64,000 nucleotides of DNA from Pedobacter arcticus A12 (lineage in GTDB: Bacteria; Bacteroidota; Bacteroidia; Sphingobacteriales; Sphingobacteriaceae): assembly GCF_000302595.1 (NCBI RefSeq), contig NZ_JH947127.1:372001-436000 (forward strand), read 5' to 3'. Position 1 is the stretch's first letter, and every line of letters begins with the position of its first letter. Made by a program: the position numbers and the translations under genes. Under the pieces are notes generated by a model. It worked only from the letters and a program-made list of their open reading frames with translations, had not been told where the DNA came from and ran no database searches. This document shows, in pieces, positions 44,197 through 53,591 of the stretch.

Positions 44197-47100
44197 ATGT
44201 ATAAAAATTTATGTAGTTATCCATTAGGCAATTACGCCCTAATCGTCAGAAAAGCTCTGCTCATTATGAAACTAATTACCTGCTGTCTATTTGGCATTTT
44301 AATGCAAGTACACGCAACAGGTTTTGGTCAAAAAATAACACTCGAGGCAAAAAGTGCAAGCTTAAAGCAAGTTCTCAATCAAATTCAACTCCAAACAGAT
44401 TACGACTTTATTTATAATTCATCCTATATCCGCAATCTAAATGTGGATTATCACGTGAAGAACAAAGAGTTAAATCAAGTTCTTGAGGATATTCTGTCTC
44501 CAAAAGGTTTGGTGTTTTTTATTGATAACAACACTGTTTTAATCACTAAAAAATCGGAAGTAAATGCGAATAAAATGCAGGTACAACCAATTTCTGGAGT
44601 AGTAAATGATGATCAAAACAGTCCTATCCCAGGCGCTGTTGTTAAAATCGCAAACTCTAATGTGGGAACCCTTACTGATATAAACGGCAACTTTAAACTG
44701 CTAAGTCCAAGCAATGAAGGTGTACTGATTATATCTATGTTGGGCTACCAAACTATGGAAGTACCCTACAAAGTAGGCGAAGGTGTGTCGATAATTTTAA
44801 AAGAAGAAAAAAAATTATTAAACGAGATTGTTGTAGTAGGTTACGGAAGCCAGAAGCGGGCCAACCTAACTGGTGCTGTTGCGCAGATTAACACCGCCGA
44901 CATAGCGCTTCGTCCAGATGCAAACATTGCAACTGCCCTGCAAGGTTTGTTACCCGGATTAAATATTCAGGTAAACAACGGAGATCCAACAGCAACACCA
45001 GAACTAAATGTTAGAGGGTTTAACTCCATCAATGGTGGAAGTCCATTGGTATTAATTGATGGGATAGAAGGCAATATTGCCAGAGTTAACCCGAATGATA
45101 TTGAGAGTGTAACGGTTTTAAAAGATGCCGCTTCTTCAGCAATTTATGGAGCAAGAGGTTCTTTTGGCGTTATTTTGATAACCACTAAACAAGGTAAAGC
45201 TGGTAAAATGTCGGTAGATTATACAAATAACTTCGCCTGGACACAACCAACCACCAGAACAGATTTCTTATCTGATCCTTACGTTTTTGCGAAAACCGTT
45301 GATGCCGCACTTTACGGCTATAATGGCACAAATTATACTGGCTATAATGATTTAGATTATGAAGCCTTAAAAATGGTGGCAAACGGGGAAATCCCTCCTT
45401 TTAATGAGCTACAGAATAATGGTACGTATAAGTTTTTTGGTAATACCAATTGGTACGATTACATGTTTAAAAAGTTCCAAGCCTCAAACTTCCATAACAT
45501 TGCTATTTCTGGCGGAACAGATAAACTTAGAGGCTATTTATCAGGGCGTGTATACGACCGTGAAACGATTAATAATATACCTAAAGACTCTAATATGGAC
45601 AGGTATAATCTTAAATCTAACTTGGTATTCAATCCAAATCCATGGTTAGAACTGAGTAACAACATCCAGTTTATTAACGAGAAAGACAAAGAATACGGAG
45701 GTTATAGAAGTGGCTACGGAGGTTTATGGAGTACCACAACATGGTATAATTTATTTCCTTTTTACCCAAATTTCGTAAACGGTATACCAACAGACGTAGG
45801 CGTAGGAGGAAGTGGCGGACAAGGCGGAAGCGCTGCAATGGAGGCTGGAAACAATTGGAGATTATTTGGAACAGAGGAGTTTACCAATACATTTAGAGTA
45901 AAAGTTACCCCAATTAAAAACCTTGTTTTAAACTTGGATTATAGTAATCGTTTTGAAAACACATCAACAACTTACAGAACCAACGAATTTGAGTTTTTAT
46001 CCAATAGTAAGTTAGATTATATTACTTCGGGTGTTAACCAATTGGGTGAATATCGCTGGAAAGACAAGTACAACGCACTAAATATATTTGGAACTTATAG
46101 TGTGAACGTAAATAAAGATCATCATGTAAAATTGCTTTTAGGTTATAACCAGGAAGAATTTGATAGAGATCGGATTTTTGCGGAATCAAATGGTTTATTA
46201 ATCAGAGACCTATCCAACTTAGCATTAGGAACATCCTACAGTAGCATCAACGGATCTGCTACTAACTGGGCAGTACAAGGCTTTTTTGGCAGATTTAACT
46301 ACGATTATAAAAATAAATATCTGTTAGAAATCAATTCACGCTATGACGGGTCTTCGAGATTTCCAGAAAACAGTCGCTGGGGATTTTTTCCTTCAGTTTC
46401 AACAGGTTGGCAGGTTGACAGAGAAGATTTTTGGGCACCGATGCAAAAGTATGTGTCTGCCCTTAAAATCAGAGGCTCTTACGGGCAGTTAGGTAACCAA
46501 ACTGTTGGTGTAAATACTTTTAAACAACTGATGAAAGTTGGCCAATCTACTTGGCTTGATAATGGAATGCCCGTTATTTATGCAGGCGCACCCAATCCAT
46601 TACCAAAAGTAGTAACCTGGGAAACAACAAAAAGTTTAGATCTTGGTGTAGATATCGGTTTCTTAGCTAATAAGCTCTTTGTTAATTTTGATCTGTATAA
46701 AAAGATTACAGATGGCATGTATTTGCCAGGAAAACCCCTACCAGCTGTATTTGGTGCTGCAGAGCCTAGGGAGAATTATGCTTCTTTAGAGAACAAAGGT
46801 TTTGAACTTGGACTTAGTTACAGCGATAAATTTAACGTAGCGGGTTCGCCCCTAAATTTCAGTGTTTCGGCCAACGTTTCAAACTTTATCGGTACAATCA
46901 CCAAATATGACAATCCTAACGGCTTAATGAGTACGTATTGGGAAGGCCAGCGTTTAGGTCAAATGTGGGGATATAAAGTTGACGGACAGTTCCAATCTGA
47001 TGCCGACGCTTTAGCTTATCAAAACTCGTTCACTAAACCTTCCAATTCTTTAGGAAATGTATACAATTACATTTTAAACGTAGTGCAAAACAGTGAATGG

Positions 47101-47766
47101 AATCATTTAAAAGCGGGCGACATCAAATATCTTGACACAGATGGTGACGGACGAATCGACAAAGGAGATTACACACTTGCAGACCATGGCGACTTAGTGC
47201 CAATTGGAAATGCCATGCCTCAGTTTCCTTTCGGTGCAAACTTAAATGCAAACTGGAAAATTTTTGATTTCTCAGTTGCAGTTGCGGGCGTTGGTAAACA
47301 AGATTGGTACCCCACTGGTGACATTTATTGGGGTCCGTTCCAAAGACCATATTTATCATTTATAAGAAAAGATTTAATTGATAATGCTTGGACTCCAAAC
47401 AATACCCAAAACACTTATCCACAAATCTACAGAGGGTATGCTTCCTTAAACGGCGGTAGGTCTTTGTATGAAATGAATGATTATTACATGGAAAGTGTGG
47501 CTTATTTAAGGGTTAAAAATCTTAGTCTTGGAATTACCGTTCCCCAAAAATTCACCAAAAAATTTAACATCGAAAAAATGAGGCTGTTCTTTAGTGGCGA
47601 AAACATTCTTACGTGGAGTTTTGGTGGCCTAACCAAGTATATTGATCCAGAGCAGGCTGGTTCTGCGGTAAGTTACTCTAACCCAGCAAATGCTGTTGGC
47701 AGAGCGGATCTTCGCGATTATCCAATGGGTAAAACTTATTCTTTTGGACTCAATATCAATTTATAA
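44197..47766 (+). CDS. SusC/RagA-type TonB-dependent transporter with STN signalling domain
   Basis: An 1189-residue outer-membrane importer. Signal/leader (about 1-45); STN domain at about 50-120 (LEAKSASLKQVLNQIQLQTD, NQVLEDILSPKGLVFFI); carboxypeptidase-regulatory domain at about 130-205 (ISGVVNDDQNSPIPGAVVKI); plug with the SusC signature (LNEIVVVGYGSQKRANLTGA, LNVRGFNSINGGSPLVLIDG, IESVTVLKDAASSAIYGARG); long barrel ending YPMGKTYSFGLNINL. The STN domain links transport to FecR/sigma signalling. It is followed 18 bp later by a SusD lipoprotein, its usual lid and substrate-binding partner. Substrate to be inferred from the enzymes that follow. Confidence 0.95.
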   Translation: MYKNLCSYPLGNYALIVRKALLIMKLITCCLFGILMQVHATGFGQKITLEAKSASLKQVLNQIQLQTDYDFIYNSSYIRNLNVDYHVKNKELNQVLEDILSPKGLVFFIDNNTVLITKKSEVNANKMQVQPISGVVNDDQNSPIPGAVVKIANSNVGTLTDINGNFKLLSPSNEGVLIISMLGYQTMEVPYKVGEGVSIILKEEKKLLNEIVVVGYGSQKRANLTGAVAQINTADIALRPDANIATALQGLLPGLNIQVNNGDPTATPELNVRGFNSINGGSPLVLIDGIEGNIARVNPNDIESVTVLKDAASSAIYGARGSFGVILITTKQGKAGKMSVDYTNNFAWTQPTTRTDFLSDPYVFAKTVDAALYGYNGTNYTGYNDLDYEALKMVANGEIPPFNELQNNGTYKFFGNTNWYDYMFKKFQASNFHNIAISGGTDKLRGYLSGRVYDRETINNIPKDSNMDRYNLKSNLVFNPNPWLELSNNIQFINEKDKEYGGYRSGYGGLWSTTTWYNLFPFYPNFVNGIPTDVGVGGSGGQGGSAAMEAGNNWRLFGTEEFTNTFRVKVTPIKNLVLNLDYSNRFENTSTTYRTNEFEFLSNSKLDYITSGVNQLGEYRWKDKYNALNIFGTYSVNVNKDHHVKLLLGYNQEEFDRDRIFAESNGLLIRDLSNLALGTSYSSINGSATNWAVQGFFGRFNYDYKNKYLLEINSRYDGSSRFPENSRWGFFPSVSTGWQVDREDFWAPMQKYVSALKIRGSYGQLGNQTVGVNTFKQLMKVGQSTWLDNGMPVIYAGAPNPLPKVVTWETTKSLDLGVDIGFLANKLFVNFDLYKKITDGMYLPGKPLPAVFGAAEPRENYASLENKGFELGLSYSDKFNVAGSPLNFSVSANVSNFIGTITKYDNPNGLMSTYWEGQRLGQMWGYKVDGQFQSDADALAYQNSFTKPSNSLGNVYNYILNVVQNSEWNHLKAGDIKYLDTDGDGRIDKGDYTLADHGDLVPIGNAMPQFPFGANLNANWKIFDFSVAVAGVGKQDWYPTGDIYWGPFQRPYLSFIRKDLIDNAWTPNNTQNTYPQIYRGYASLNGGRSLYEMNDYYMESVAYLRVKNLSLGITVPQKFTKKFNIEKMRLFFSGENILTWSFGGLTKYIDPEQAGSAVSYSNPANAVGRADLRDYPMGKTYSFGLNINL

Positions 47767-47784
47767 ACACTTAAAAGATACGAG

Positions 47785-49551
47785 ATGAAACGATATAAAT
47801 TATTGCTTGCCGTTGCAGTAAGCATTAGCACCATACTTACTTCTTGTAATAAGGATTTTTTAGATCGACCTGCTGAAGATCAGGTAGAAGCTGAGTTTTT
47901 CTTTAATACACCAAAGGATTTAGAAGTAGCTACAAATGACTTTTATACCATGCTTGCAACAACAACAGTTTATTCTGATGATGCTGCATCTGACAACATT
48001 GTTCCACTAATTGCTGCTGACCGCGTTAGAGGCAACAGAATTGTACCGACCGCTAGCGGGAGCGGTGGATGGTCTTGGGCTCGATTACGTAGTATAAATT
48101 ATTTTTTAGCTAATTATACCAAAGTAAAAGATGAACAAGCAAGGGCTAAATATAGTGGGATTGCTAAATTCTTTAGAGCTTATTTCTATTATACCAAAGT
48201 AAAAACTTTTGGCGATGTTCCTTGGTACAACAAAGTTTTAACTGCCAATGACCCCGACTTGTACAAAGCAAGAGATTCCAGAATTTTAGTTATGGACTCC
48301 GTTATGGCTGATATAGATTACGCAATAGCAAACATCCCTGCAGATAAGCAGCTCTCTAAAATCACAAAGTACACGGCTTTACTATTAAAAGCAAGAATCG
48401 CTCTTTTTGAAGGCACTTTTAGAAAATACCACGGCATAACTGGCTATCAGCATTTTTTAGAGGAAGCAGCAGCAGCTTCGGAAACTTTGATGAACACTGG
48501 GGCATATACGCTTTTCAAAACAGGTGGTAAAGATAATGCCTATAGGGATTTGTTTGCCCGTAACAATCAAGACGATGTAGAGACGATTCTATCAGCAGAT
48601 TTTGAACCCGCTATACAACAGCACAATTTAGGTTACCTGATGACCTCTCCTACCGCAGGAGCCTGGGGCATTACTAAAGATGTAATCAACAGCTACTTAA
48701 TGACGGACGGAACGCCTTTCACCAATCAAGCAAATTTTAAAACTAAGGGCTATTATGAGGAGTTTCAAAACCGTGACCCTAGGCTAGTACAAACAACAGC
48801 TGGTCCGTCGTTTAGAGTTAAAGGAGCAACAGCTAATGAGCCCGTTACCTTAAATTTAACCACAACGGGTTATAGAGTAATCAAAGCATTACCTACCCGC
48901 GACCAATGGGGAACTGCTGGTTATTTTGATCTTATCCTATTTAGATACGCAGAAGCATTACTGATTTTTGCAGAAGCAAAGGCAGAACTAAATACCCTTA
49001 CCCAAGCAGATTTGAACAAATCGATCAATCTTTTAAGAGCAAGAGTAGAAATGCCTGCGCTAAATCTGGTAACAGCCAACGCAAATCCAGATGCTTATCA
49101 GGAAGCGATGTATGTAAATGTAGAACAGGGAACAAACAAAGGTGTGATATTAGAAATCAGAAGAGAGCGAAGAATAGAAATGTTTAATGAAGGACTTAGA
49201 TGGGATGATTTGATGCGTTGGAAAGCGGGTGCAAAAGTTACGCAGCCTATGGTAGGAATTTATTTCTCAGGTGTTGGAGCATTTGATTTTACAGGAAATG
49301 GAAACGCCGACGTTTTTGTAAGTACAGGTAGTACATCTGGTGCACCTGCGTCTGTAACCTCATTCATCAATATTCAACAAAGAACGCTACGTAATCCACT
49401 TAACGGCTTGCCTAACAGTTCAGCCGGAAACCTGGATCCGTTTTCTCAAGGCGGTGCCTTTGATGAGTTGAAAGACTACTTAGCCCCTCTTCCTTTAGAA
49501 GACTTAAAACTAAATCCAAAGCTGGAACAAAACCCTAAATGGGATAAATAA
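47785..49551 (+). CDS. SusD/RagB-type surface lipoprotein
   Basis: A 588-residue substrate-binding lipoprotein. Lipobox STILTSC with the lipidated Cys at position 21. The N-terminal SusD-like segment FLDRPAEDQVEAEFFFNTPK is followed by the TPR-rich core (KYSGIAKFFRAYFYYTKVKT, TKYTALLLKARIALFEG) and the conserved C-terminal block RRERRIEMFNEGLRWDDLMRWK. It sits over the SusC barrel and captures oligomers at the cell surface. Of usual length for the longer SusD proteins. Partner of the preceding SusC. Confidence 0.95.
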   Translation: MKRYKLLLAVAVSISTILTSCNKDFLDRPAEDQVEAEFFFNTPKDLEVATNDFYTMLATTTVYSDDAASDNIVPLIAADRVRGNRIVPTASGSGGWSWARLRSINYFLANYTKVKDEQARAKYSGIAKFFRAYFYYTKVKTFGDVPWYNKVLTANDPDLYKARDSRILVMDSVMADIDYAIANIPADKQLSKITKYTALLLKARIALFEGTFRKYHGITGYQHFLEEAAAASETLMNTGAYTLFKTGGKDNAYRDLFARNNQDDVETILSADFEPAIQQHNLGYLMTSPTAGAWGITKDVINSYLMTDGTPFTNQANFKTKGYYEEFQNRDPRLVQTTAGPSFRVKGATANEPVTLNLTTTGYRVIKALPTRDQWGTAGYFDLILFRYAEALLIFAEAKAELNTLTQADLNKSINLLRARVEMPALNLVTANANPDAYQEAMYVNVEQGTNKGVILEIRRERRIEMFNEGLRWDDLMRWKAGAKVTQPMVGIYFSGVGAFDFTGNGNADVFVSTGSTSGAPASVTSFINIQQRTLRNPLNGLPNSSAGNLDPFSQGGAFDELKDYLAPLPLEDLKLNPKLEQNPKWDK

Positions 49552-49579
49552 TTAATCTTTCACACATAAATTATAAATT

Positions 49580-51277
49580 ATGGAAAGTCGCAATGTATTA
49601 AAGTTTTTCACACTCATGCTATTAGCAACCATTTTCTTTGGATGCAAGAAATCTGATGAGCAATTTGAAAAAAAATTATTGGTAAATACCGATTATATAG
49701 AAGTAGCTAGCAAAAGTAATTCTTACTCGTTTGAAATATTATCAAACCAAGATATTTCCCTAGCAACCGATGTAGACTGGATTGTATTTGACACCGCTGC
49801 TTTAGCAAAAGGAAAACATACTATCCGTTTTACTGCACAAAAGAACGAAGATGAAGAGCGAAGCGGTACCATATCGGTCAAAATTAGCGACGAGTTAACC
49901 AAAGATATCTTAGTGATTCAGGAAGCTGGATTAGTCAACATCTTTTATGTTAAAAATGGCGCTACAGGTAACGGACGTTCCTGGGATCAGGCAACTGATT
50001 TAGTTACGGCAATAACCAATTCAACCAGCGGTAGTATCATTCATATTGCAGCAGGAACTTACATCCCTTCAAAAACCATAACCAACGGAGAATCTGCAAA
50101 CGCGGGAGACAAAACATTTGAGATTAACAAAAACATTAGTCTTATTGGTGGTTATCCTGCAAATGCAACTGACGGAACTGTTGCTAACCCACAACTGTAC
50201 AAAACTATTTTCTCTGGAAAACAGGCTGATGGATCAGAATCATTCCATGTAGTTACTATTTCGGCACCCATTGCAACCGGCGAAAAAGTAAGTATTGAAG
50301 GCATTATCGTAAAAGAAGGAAATGCTACGGATAGAGGAATAAACATCACCCTTAATGGAAATCAATTTAGCCGAGGAATGGGCGGCGGAATGCTAATTGG
50401 TGGATCAACAGTATTATTAAAAGATGTAGATATTATAGAAAACGTTGCAAGTGCAAAATCAGGCATTGCCGGGCTTTGTGCAGGCTTATATGTGTTTGGT
50501 AATGCAAATTTAGAAATGCAAAGCTGTAAAGTAAATAACAACAGCAACACGGCAAACAATGGAGGTGGTTTATGGGTTTACGGATCTAAAGCATATATCT
50601 ACAACTCACAAGTCAATAATAATTACGCAAAAGGTACTGCTGGCGGTGTTCACTCCTACCCTAATGCAGAAGTTTACATGTATAACTCTGAGGTTAAAGG
50701 CAACAATAATACCTCATTTGGAGCTGGTGTGTATGCTCGTGAAAACTCTAAAATATTTCTAATAAATTGTTTGATTACAAACAACGTTACAACGTCTGCA
50801 AATGGTGGCGCTGGAGTAATGCTGTATGATAATTGTGTGGCAAATATCATCAGCAGTACAATTAGCAAAAATATCACTCCAGGCCCAGGCGGTGGTATAT
50901 TCCGCAGACAGAATAGTAATTCACTTACATTAATCAACAGTATTGTTTCAGGAAATTCTCAGGCCGGTAGCAGTACAGACGTAGATAGTTATGTAGTTGC
51001 TGCAGGTCCATTAGTGACAACAAGCTCTGTTTTGGGAAGTAAAGCTTATAATAGTTCAGGTTCAGAGCTTACAACTACTTTTAACCCAAGCACCATGTTT
51101 GATACGAGTTACAGACCTATCGGAAATAACAATCCAGCCTTACAATCTGGTTTAAATGCTTCTCAGCTCGACTTAATTTCTCAAAGTTATAACCCAGTAT
51201 TAAGTGGGGAAATTCTTAAAGATATCAATGGCGTATCAAGAGAAGGAAAAACCATTATGGGCGCATTAGCAAACTAA
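49580..51277 (+). CDS. BACON-domain/right-handed beta-helix surface lipoprotein
   Basis: A 565-residue lipoprotein (lipobox ATIFFGC, Cys22). A BACON-like beta-sandwich at about 32-117 (YIEVASKSNSYSFEILSNQD, GTISVKISDELTKDILVIQE) is the domain type that often tethers or binds glycans in Sus-like systems. A right-handed parallel beta-helix follows from about 125 (FYVKNGATGNGRSWDQATDL is the usual entry strand; repeated NNNSNTANNGGGLWV, NNYAKGTAGGVHSY and NNNTSFGAGVYARE coils; the end VLSGEILKDINGVSREGKTI). This resembles choice-of-anchor-Q-type proteins. Without recognisable catalytic residues, I prefer a glycan-binding role, though some such helices are lyases. Confidence 0.8.
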   Translation: MESRNVLKFFTLMLLATIFFGCKKSDEQFEKKLLVNTDYIEVASKSNSYSFEILSNQDISLATDVDWIVFDTAALAKGKHTIRFTAQKNEDEERSGTISVKISDELTKDILVIQEAGLVNIFYVKNGATGNGRSWDQATDLVTAITNSTSGSIIHIAAGTYIPSKTITNGESANAGDKTFEINKNISLIGGYPANATDGTVANPQLYKTIFSGKQADGSESFHVVTISAPIATGEKVSIEGIIVKEGNATDRGINITLNGNQFSRGMGGGMLIGGSTVLLKDVDIIENVASAKSGIAGLCAGLYVFGNANLEMQSCKVNNNSNTANNGGGLWVYGSKAYIYNSQVNNNYAKGTAGGVHSYPNAEVYMYNSEVKGNNNTSFGAGVYARENSKIFLINCLITNNVTTSANGGAGVMLYDNCVANIISSTISKNITPGPGGGIFRRQNSNSLTLINSIVSGNSQAGSSTDVDSYVVAAGPLVTTSSVLGSKAYNSSGSELTTTFNPSTMFDTSYRPIGNNNPALQSGLNASQLDLISQSYNPVLSGEILKDINGVSREGKTIMGALAN

Positions 51278-51284
51278 GGAACAC

Positions 51285-52442
51285 ATGAGCAAATTTGTTT
51301 TAACTCTTAGCATCCATTTGTTTTTAGGATTAGCTGGCTATAGCCAGCTAAAACCTAAAAACGTAATGTTGATATTAGGTTCAGATCAAAAACCAATCCT
51401 AACCAACCGTGTAAAAGTTGCTTTAAAGCTTTACCACGCACAACATATCGATAAAATTATTGTTTCTGGAGGTTGCGCCGCACATGCGTCTGCTATTTGT
51501 GAGGCTAGCGAAATGCAACAACAATTAACAGATGGTGGTGTACCAAAAAAAATCATCTATAAAGAAGAAAATTCGAAAACCACTGCGCAGAACTATGTTT
51601 ACAGCAGAGTTTTAAAAGATGAGTTTGGCGAGAAAATCATTCAGAAAAATGATAGCTTGATTGTTGTGTCTGACCATTGGCATGCCATTTCAGTGGCTGC
51701 GAGGTTTAACCAATACGACGGTGTAAAAGCAAAGTTTTTTATAGAAGGGGATTTAACTCCAAAACCCGCAGATTTATTGGATTATGTAGGTATTTACAAT
51801 AAAGTGCGTGACAATAATGAGTTTATCCTAAGAAGTACCTGGCCTACACCCGATGCGGTTTACAATATTAAAGGGAGCACCAATTATATTTTCGCAAACA
51901 GAGTTTATACGGTAACAACTGGAAAGCCTGAGTCGGCCAAGATAGATTCATTATCAAAGCTTTTTCCAAGATTAACGGTTAACGGAGATCAAAGTATCGA
52001 TGCCATTGCCAGGGATTCGAAAAACGGATGTTTGTTGATTTTCAATAACCTCAACTGTCAGACCCAGTTTGATAATCTTAAAAAGAAGTCGATAAACACA
52101 CCCTTAAATAAGCTGGTGAGCAATTTACCTGCAGACGTTAAATGGATAGATGCTGCATTTATCAAAGAAAATCGACTGTATCTATTTACAAAAAACAAAC
52201 TGATTATAGCTTCCAGATCAGGCAGTGGTTTTAAAGTGGTAAATATTGATGATGTGAAGAACTGGATAAGCAACTGGCCATATTCATGGGGTAAAGGAGA
52301 TTTAACAGCTGCAGATTATGATGAACAAACAAAAACTATCTATCTGTATAAAAACCGTGAATCCCTAACGATCAACAATCAACAAAAATCAGAAAACAAG
52401 CCAGAAAAGCTAGTGCTTAAATGGCAGGATTTTAAAAACTAA
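51285..52442 (+). CDS. Exported YdcF (DUF218) domain joined to a hemopexin-like four-repeat domain
   Basis: A 385-residue protein with a signal peptide (ends near GYSQ, residue 21). Residues 22-175 form a YdcF/SanA/ElyC-type domain: NVMLILGSDQ, DKIIVSGGCAAHA, the EENSKTTAQNYVYS motif and VVSDHWHAISVAARF. Residues 188-365 hold four spaced repeats, PDAVYNIKGSTNYIFANRVY (189-208), IDAIARDSKNGCLLIFNN (238-255), IDAAFIKENRLYLFTKNKLI (288-307) and LTAADYDEQTKTIYLYKNRE (340-359). Each starts with D/T-A and is followed by a linker with a W/F-P turn (KLFPRLTVNGD, WISNWPYSWGKGD), as in hemopexin blades. YdcF proteins have unsettled functions, often tied to envelope glycan metabolism. The fusion is unusual; the hemopexin call is inference from the repeats. 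Confidence 0.72.
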   Translation: MSKFVLTLSIHLFLGLAGYSQLKPKNVMLILGSDQKPILTNRVKVALKLYHAQHIDKIIVSGGCAAHASAICEASEMQQQLTDGGVPKKIIYKEENSKTTAQNYVYSRVLKDEFGEKIIQKNDSLIVVSDHWHAISVAARFNQYDGVKAKFFIEGDLTPKPADLLDYVGIYNKVRDNNEFILRSTWPTPDAVYNIKGSTNYIFANRVYTVTTGKPESAKIDSLSKLFPRLTVNGDQSIDAIARDSKNGCLLIFNNLNCQTQFDNLKKKSINTPLNKLVSNLPADVKWIDAAFIKENRLYLFTKNKLIIASRSGSGFKVVNIDDVKNWISNWPYSWGKGDLTAADYDEQTKTIYLYKNRESLTINNQQKSENKPEKLVLKWQDFKN

Positions 52443-52447
52443 AAGAC

Positions 52448-53338
52448 ATGAAAAAAATATTTTTTATATTATTTATTTCTACACTACATATTTTAACAGG
52501 ATGTGCAAAATATGAAGACGGAACCCAACTTCCGTACGTTGTAGGAACCGTTGATGCAGACAAAGACTTAAAGGATTTAATCGACAACACTCCTTGGGTT
52601 AGTAAAAACATTAGTGACGGTATCGTTTGGAAATATTATCAATTTCCAAACATTTTCGATTCTCGCCAATACATCAACGTTTTCGACATCGATTTAAGCA
52701 AAAATTTAAAATTTGAAATCCCCTACACAAGTACCGCAGATCTTTTTACGGCTAGTCAAGCTGGAGAAAGAAACAACGCTGACATTGCAATAAATGGAAG
52801 TTATTTCGGAAATAACTATGGTGGTTCCACAGTTTATTTTAGACACGATGGAACAGTAATTACGCAAACTGTAGCAAATTTTGATTCGTTTAGAGAAAAT
52901 GCGGCTTTCACGCTAAGTGCTTCAGGCAAACCTTCCATTGTAAAAAAACCTTCGGGCGGTTGGGACCAAGTAAATGCATCCTACGTTTTAGCTGGTGGTC
53001 CGCTATTAGTTTATGAAGGGAAGCCCATTGGCCAATTAAACGCTGTTTTTAATACAACCCGCCACCCACGAACTGTATTGGGAACAACCGACGATAATCA
53101 TTTACTAATGGTAGTAATAGATGGAAGATCCTCACAATCACAAGGGTTAACAACTGTTCAATTAACAGAATTAATGATGGCATTAGGCTGTATATATGCT
53201 GTTAACATGGACGGGGGCGGTTCCTCAACAGCTTGGACTAAAGATGATGGAGTTGTTAACCACCCCACCGATAACGGAAAATTTGACCATGATGGACAAA
53301 GACCTTTAGGTACAGCAATTACTGTAACCAAGCAATAA
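52448..53338 (+). CDS. Phosphodiester glycosidase (NAGPA) family lipoprotein
   Basis: A 296-residue lipoprotein (lipobox HILTGC, Cys19) of the NAGPA family, named for the mammalian uncovering enzyme that removes GlcNAc from GlcNAc-1-P-mannose by hydrolysing a sugar-phosphodiester bond. Family residues are present: ADIAINGSYFGNNYGG (about 112-126), TRHPRTVLGTTDDNHLLMVV (204-223), DGRSSQSQGLTTVQLTELM, AVNMDGGGSSTAW (251-263) and the end GQRPLGTAITVT. It lies 5 bp after the YdcF-hemopexin gene in the SusCD operon. Probably displayed in the periplasm or at the surface. It may expose sugars from phosphodiester-linked glycans. Confidence 0.88.
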   Translation: MKKIFFILFISTLHILTGCAKYEDGTQLPYVVGTVDADKDLKDLIDNTPWVSKNISDGIVWKYYQFPNIFDSRQYINVFDIDLSKNLKFEIPYTSTADLFTASQAGERNNADIAINGSYFGNNYGGSTVYFRHDGTVITQTVANFDSFRENAAFTLSASGKPSIVKKPSGGWDQVNASYVLAGGPLLVYEGKPIGQLNAVFNTTRHPRTVLGTTDDNHLLMVVIDGRSSQSQGLTTVQLTELMMALGCIYAVNMDGGGSSTAWTKDDGVVNHPTDNGKFDHDGQRPLGTAITVTKQ

Positions 53339-53517
53339 AACTCAAAACTTTAGGATTTAGGTTGTTTACTACATGCCGATATGTTGGTAATCTGGTAAAC
53401 AACCGAAACCTGATTGATGTATTGAAACATTATGCATCAAGCCACTATGTGCTGTCTTTTAGATTAAGCATCGGGTAATTGCGTGAGATAATTTCAAATA
53501 TTATTCAAATAAACAAG

Positions 53518-53537
53518 GTCATAATTCTAATTATGAC
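53518..53537. promoter_or_regulatory. 20-bp palindrome upstream of the NHL-repeat gene
   Basis: Perfect 9-bp arms (GTCATAATT and AATTATGAC) separated by CT, 54 bp before the NHL gene ATG in a 253-bp gap. The compact centre speaks against a hairpin terminator and for a dimeric regulator site. Another pair, TTGATG...CATCAA with a 15-nt centre, lies at about 53413-53439. The rest of the gap shows no gene. Confidence 0.45.
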
Positions 53538-53591
53538 AGAAAGGATTTAACCAGTTCTAACCATTTCAAATTAAAACTTAAGATTATAATT

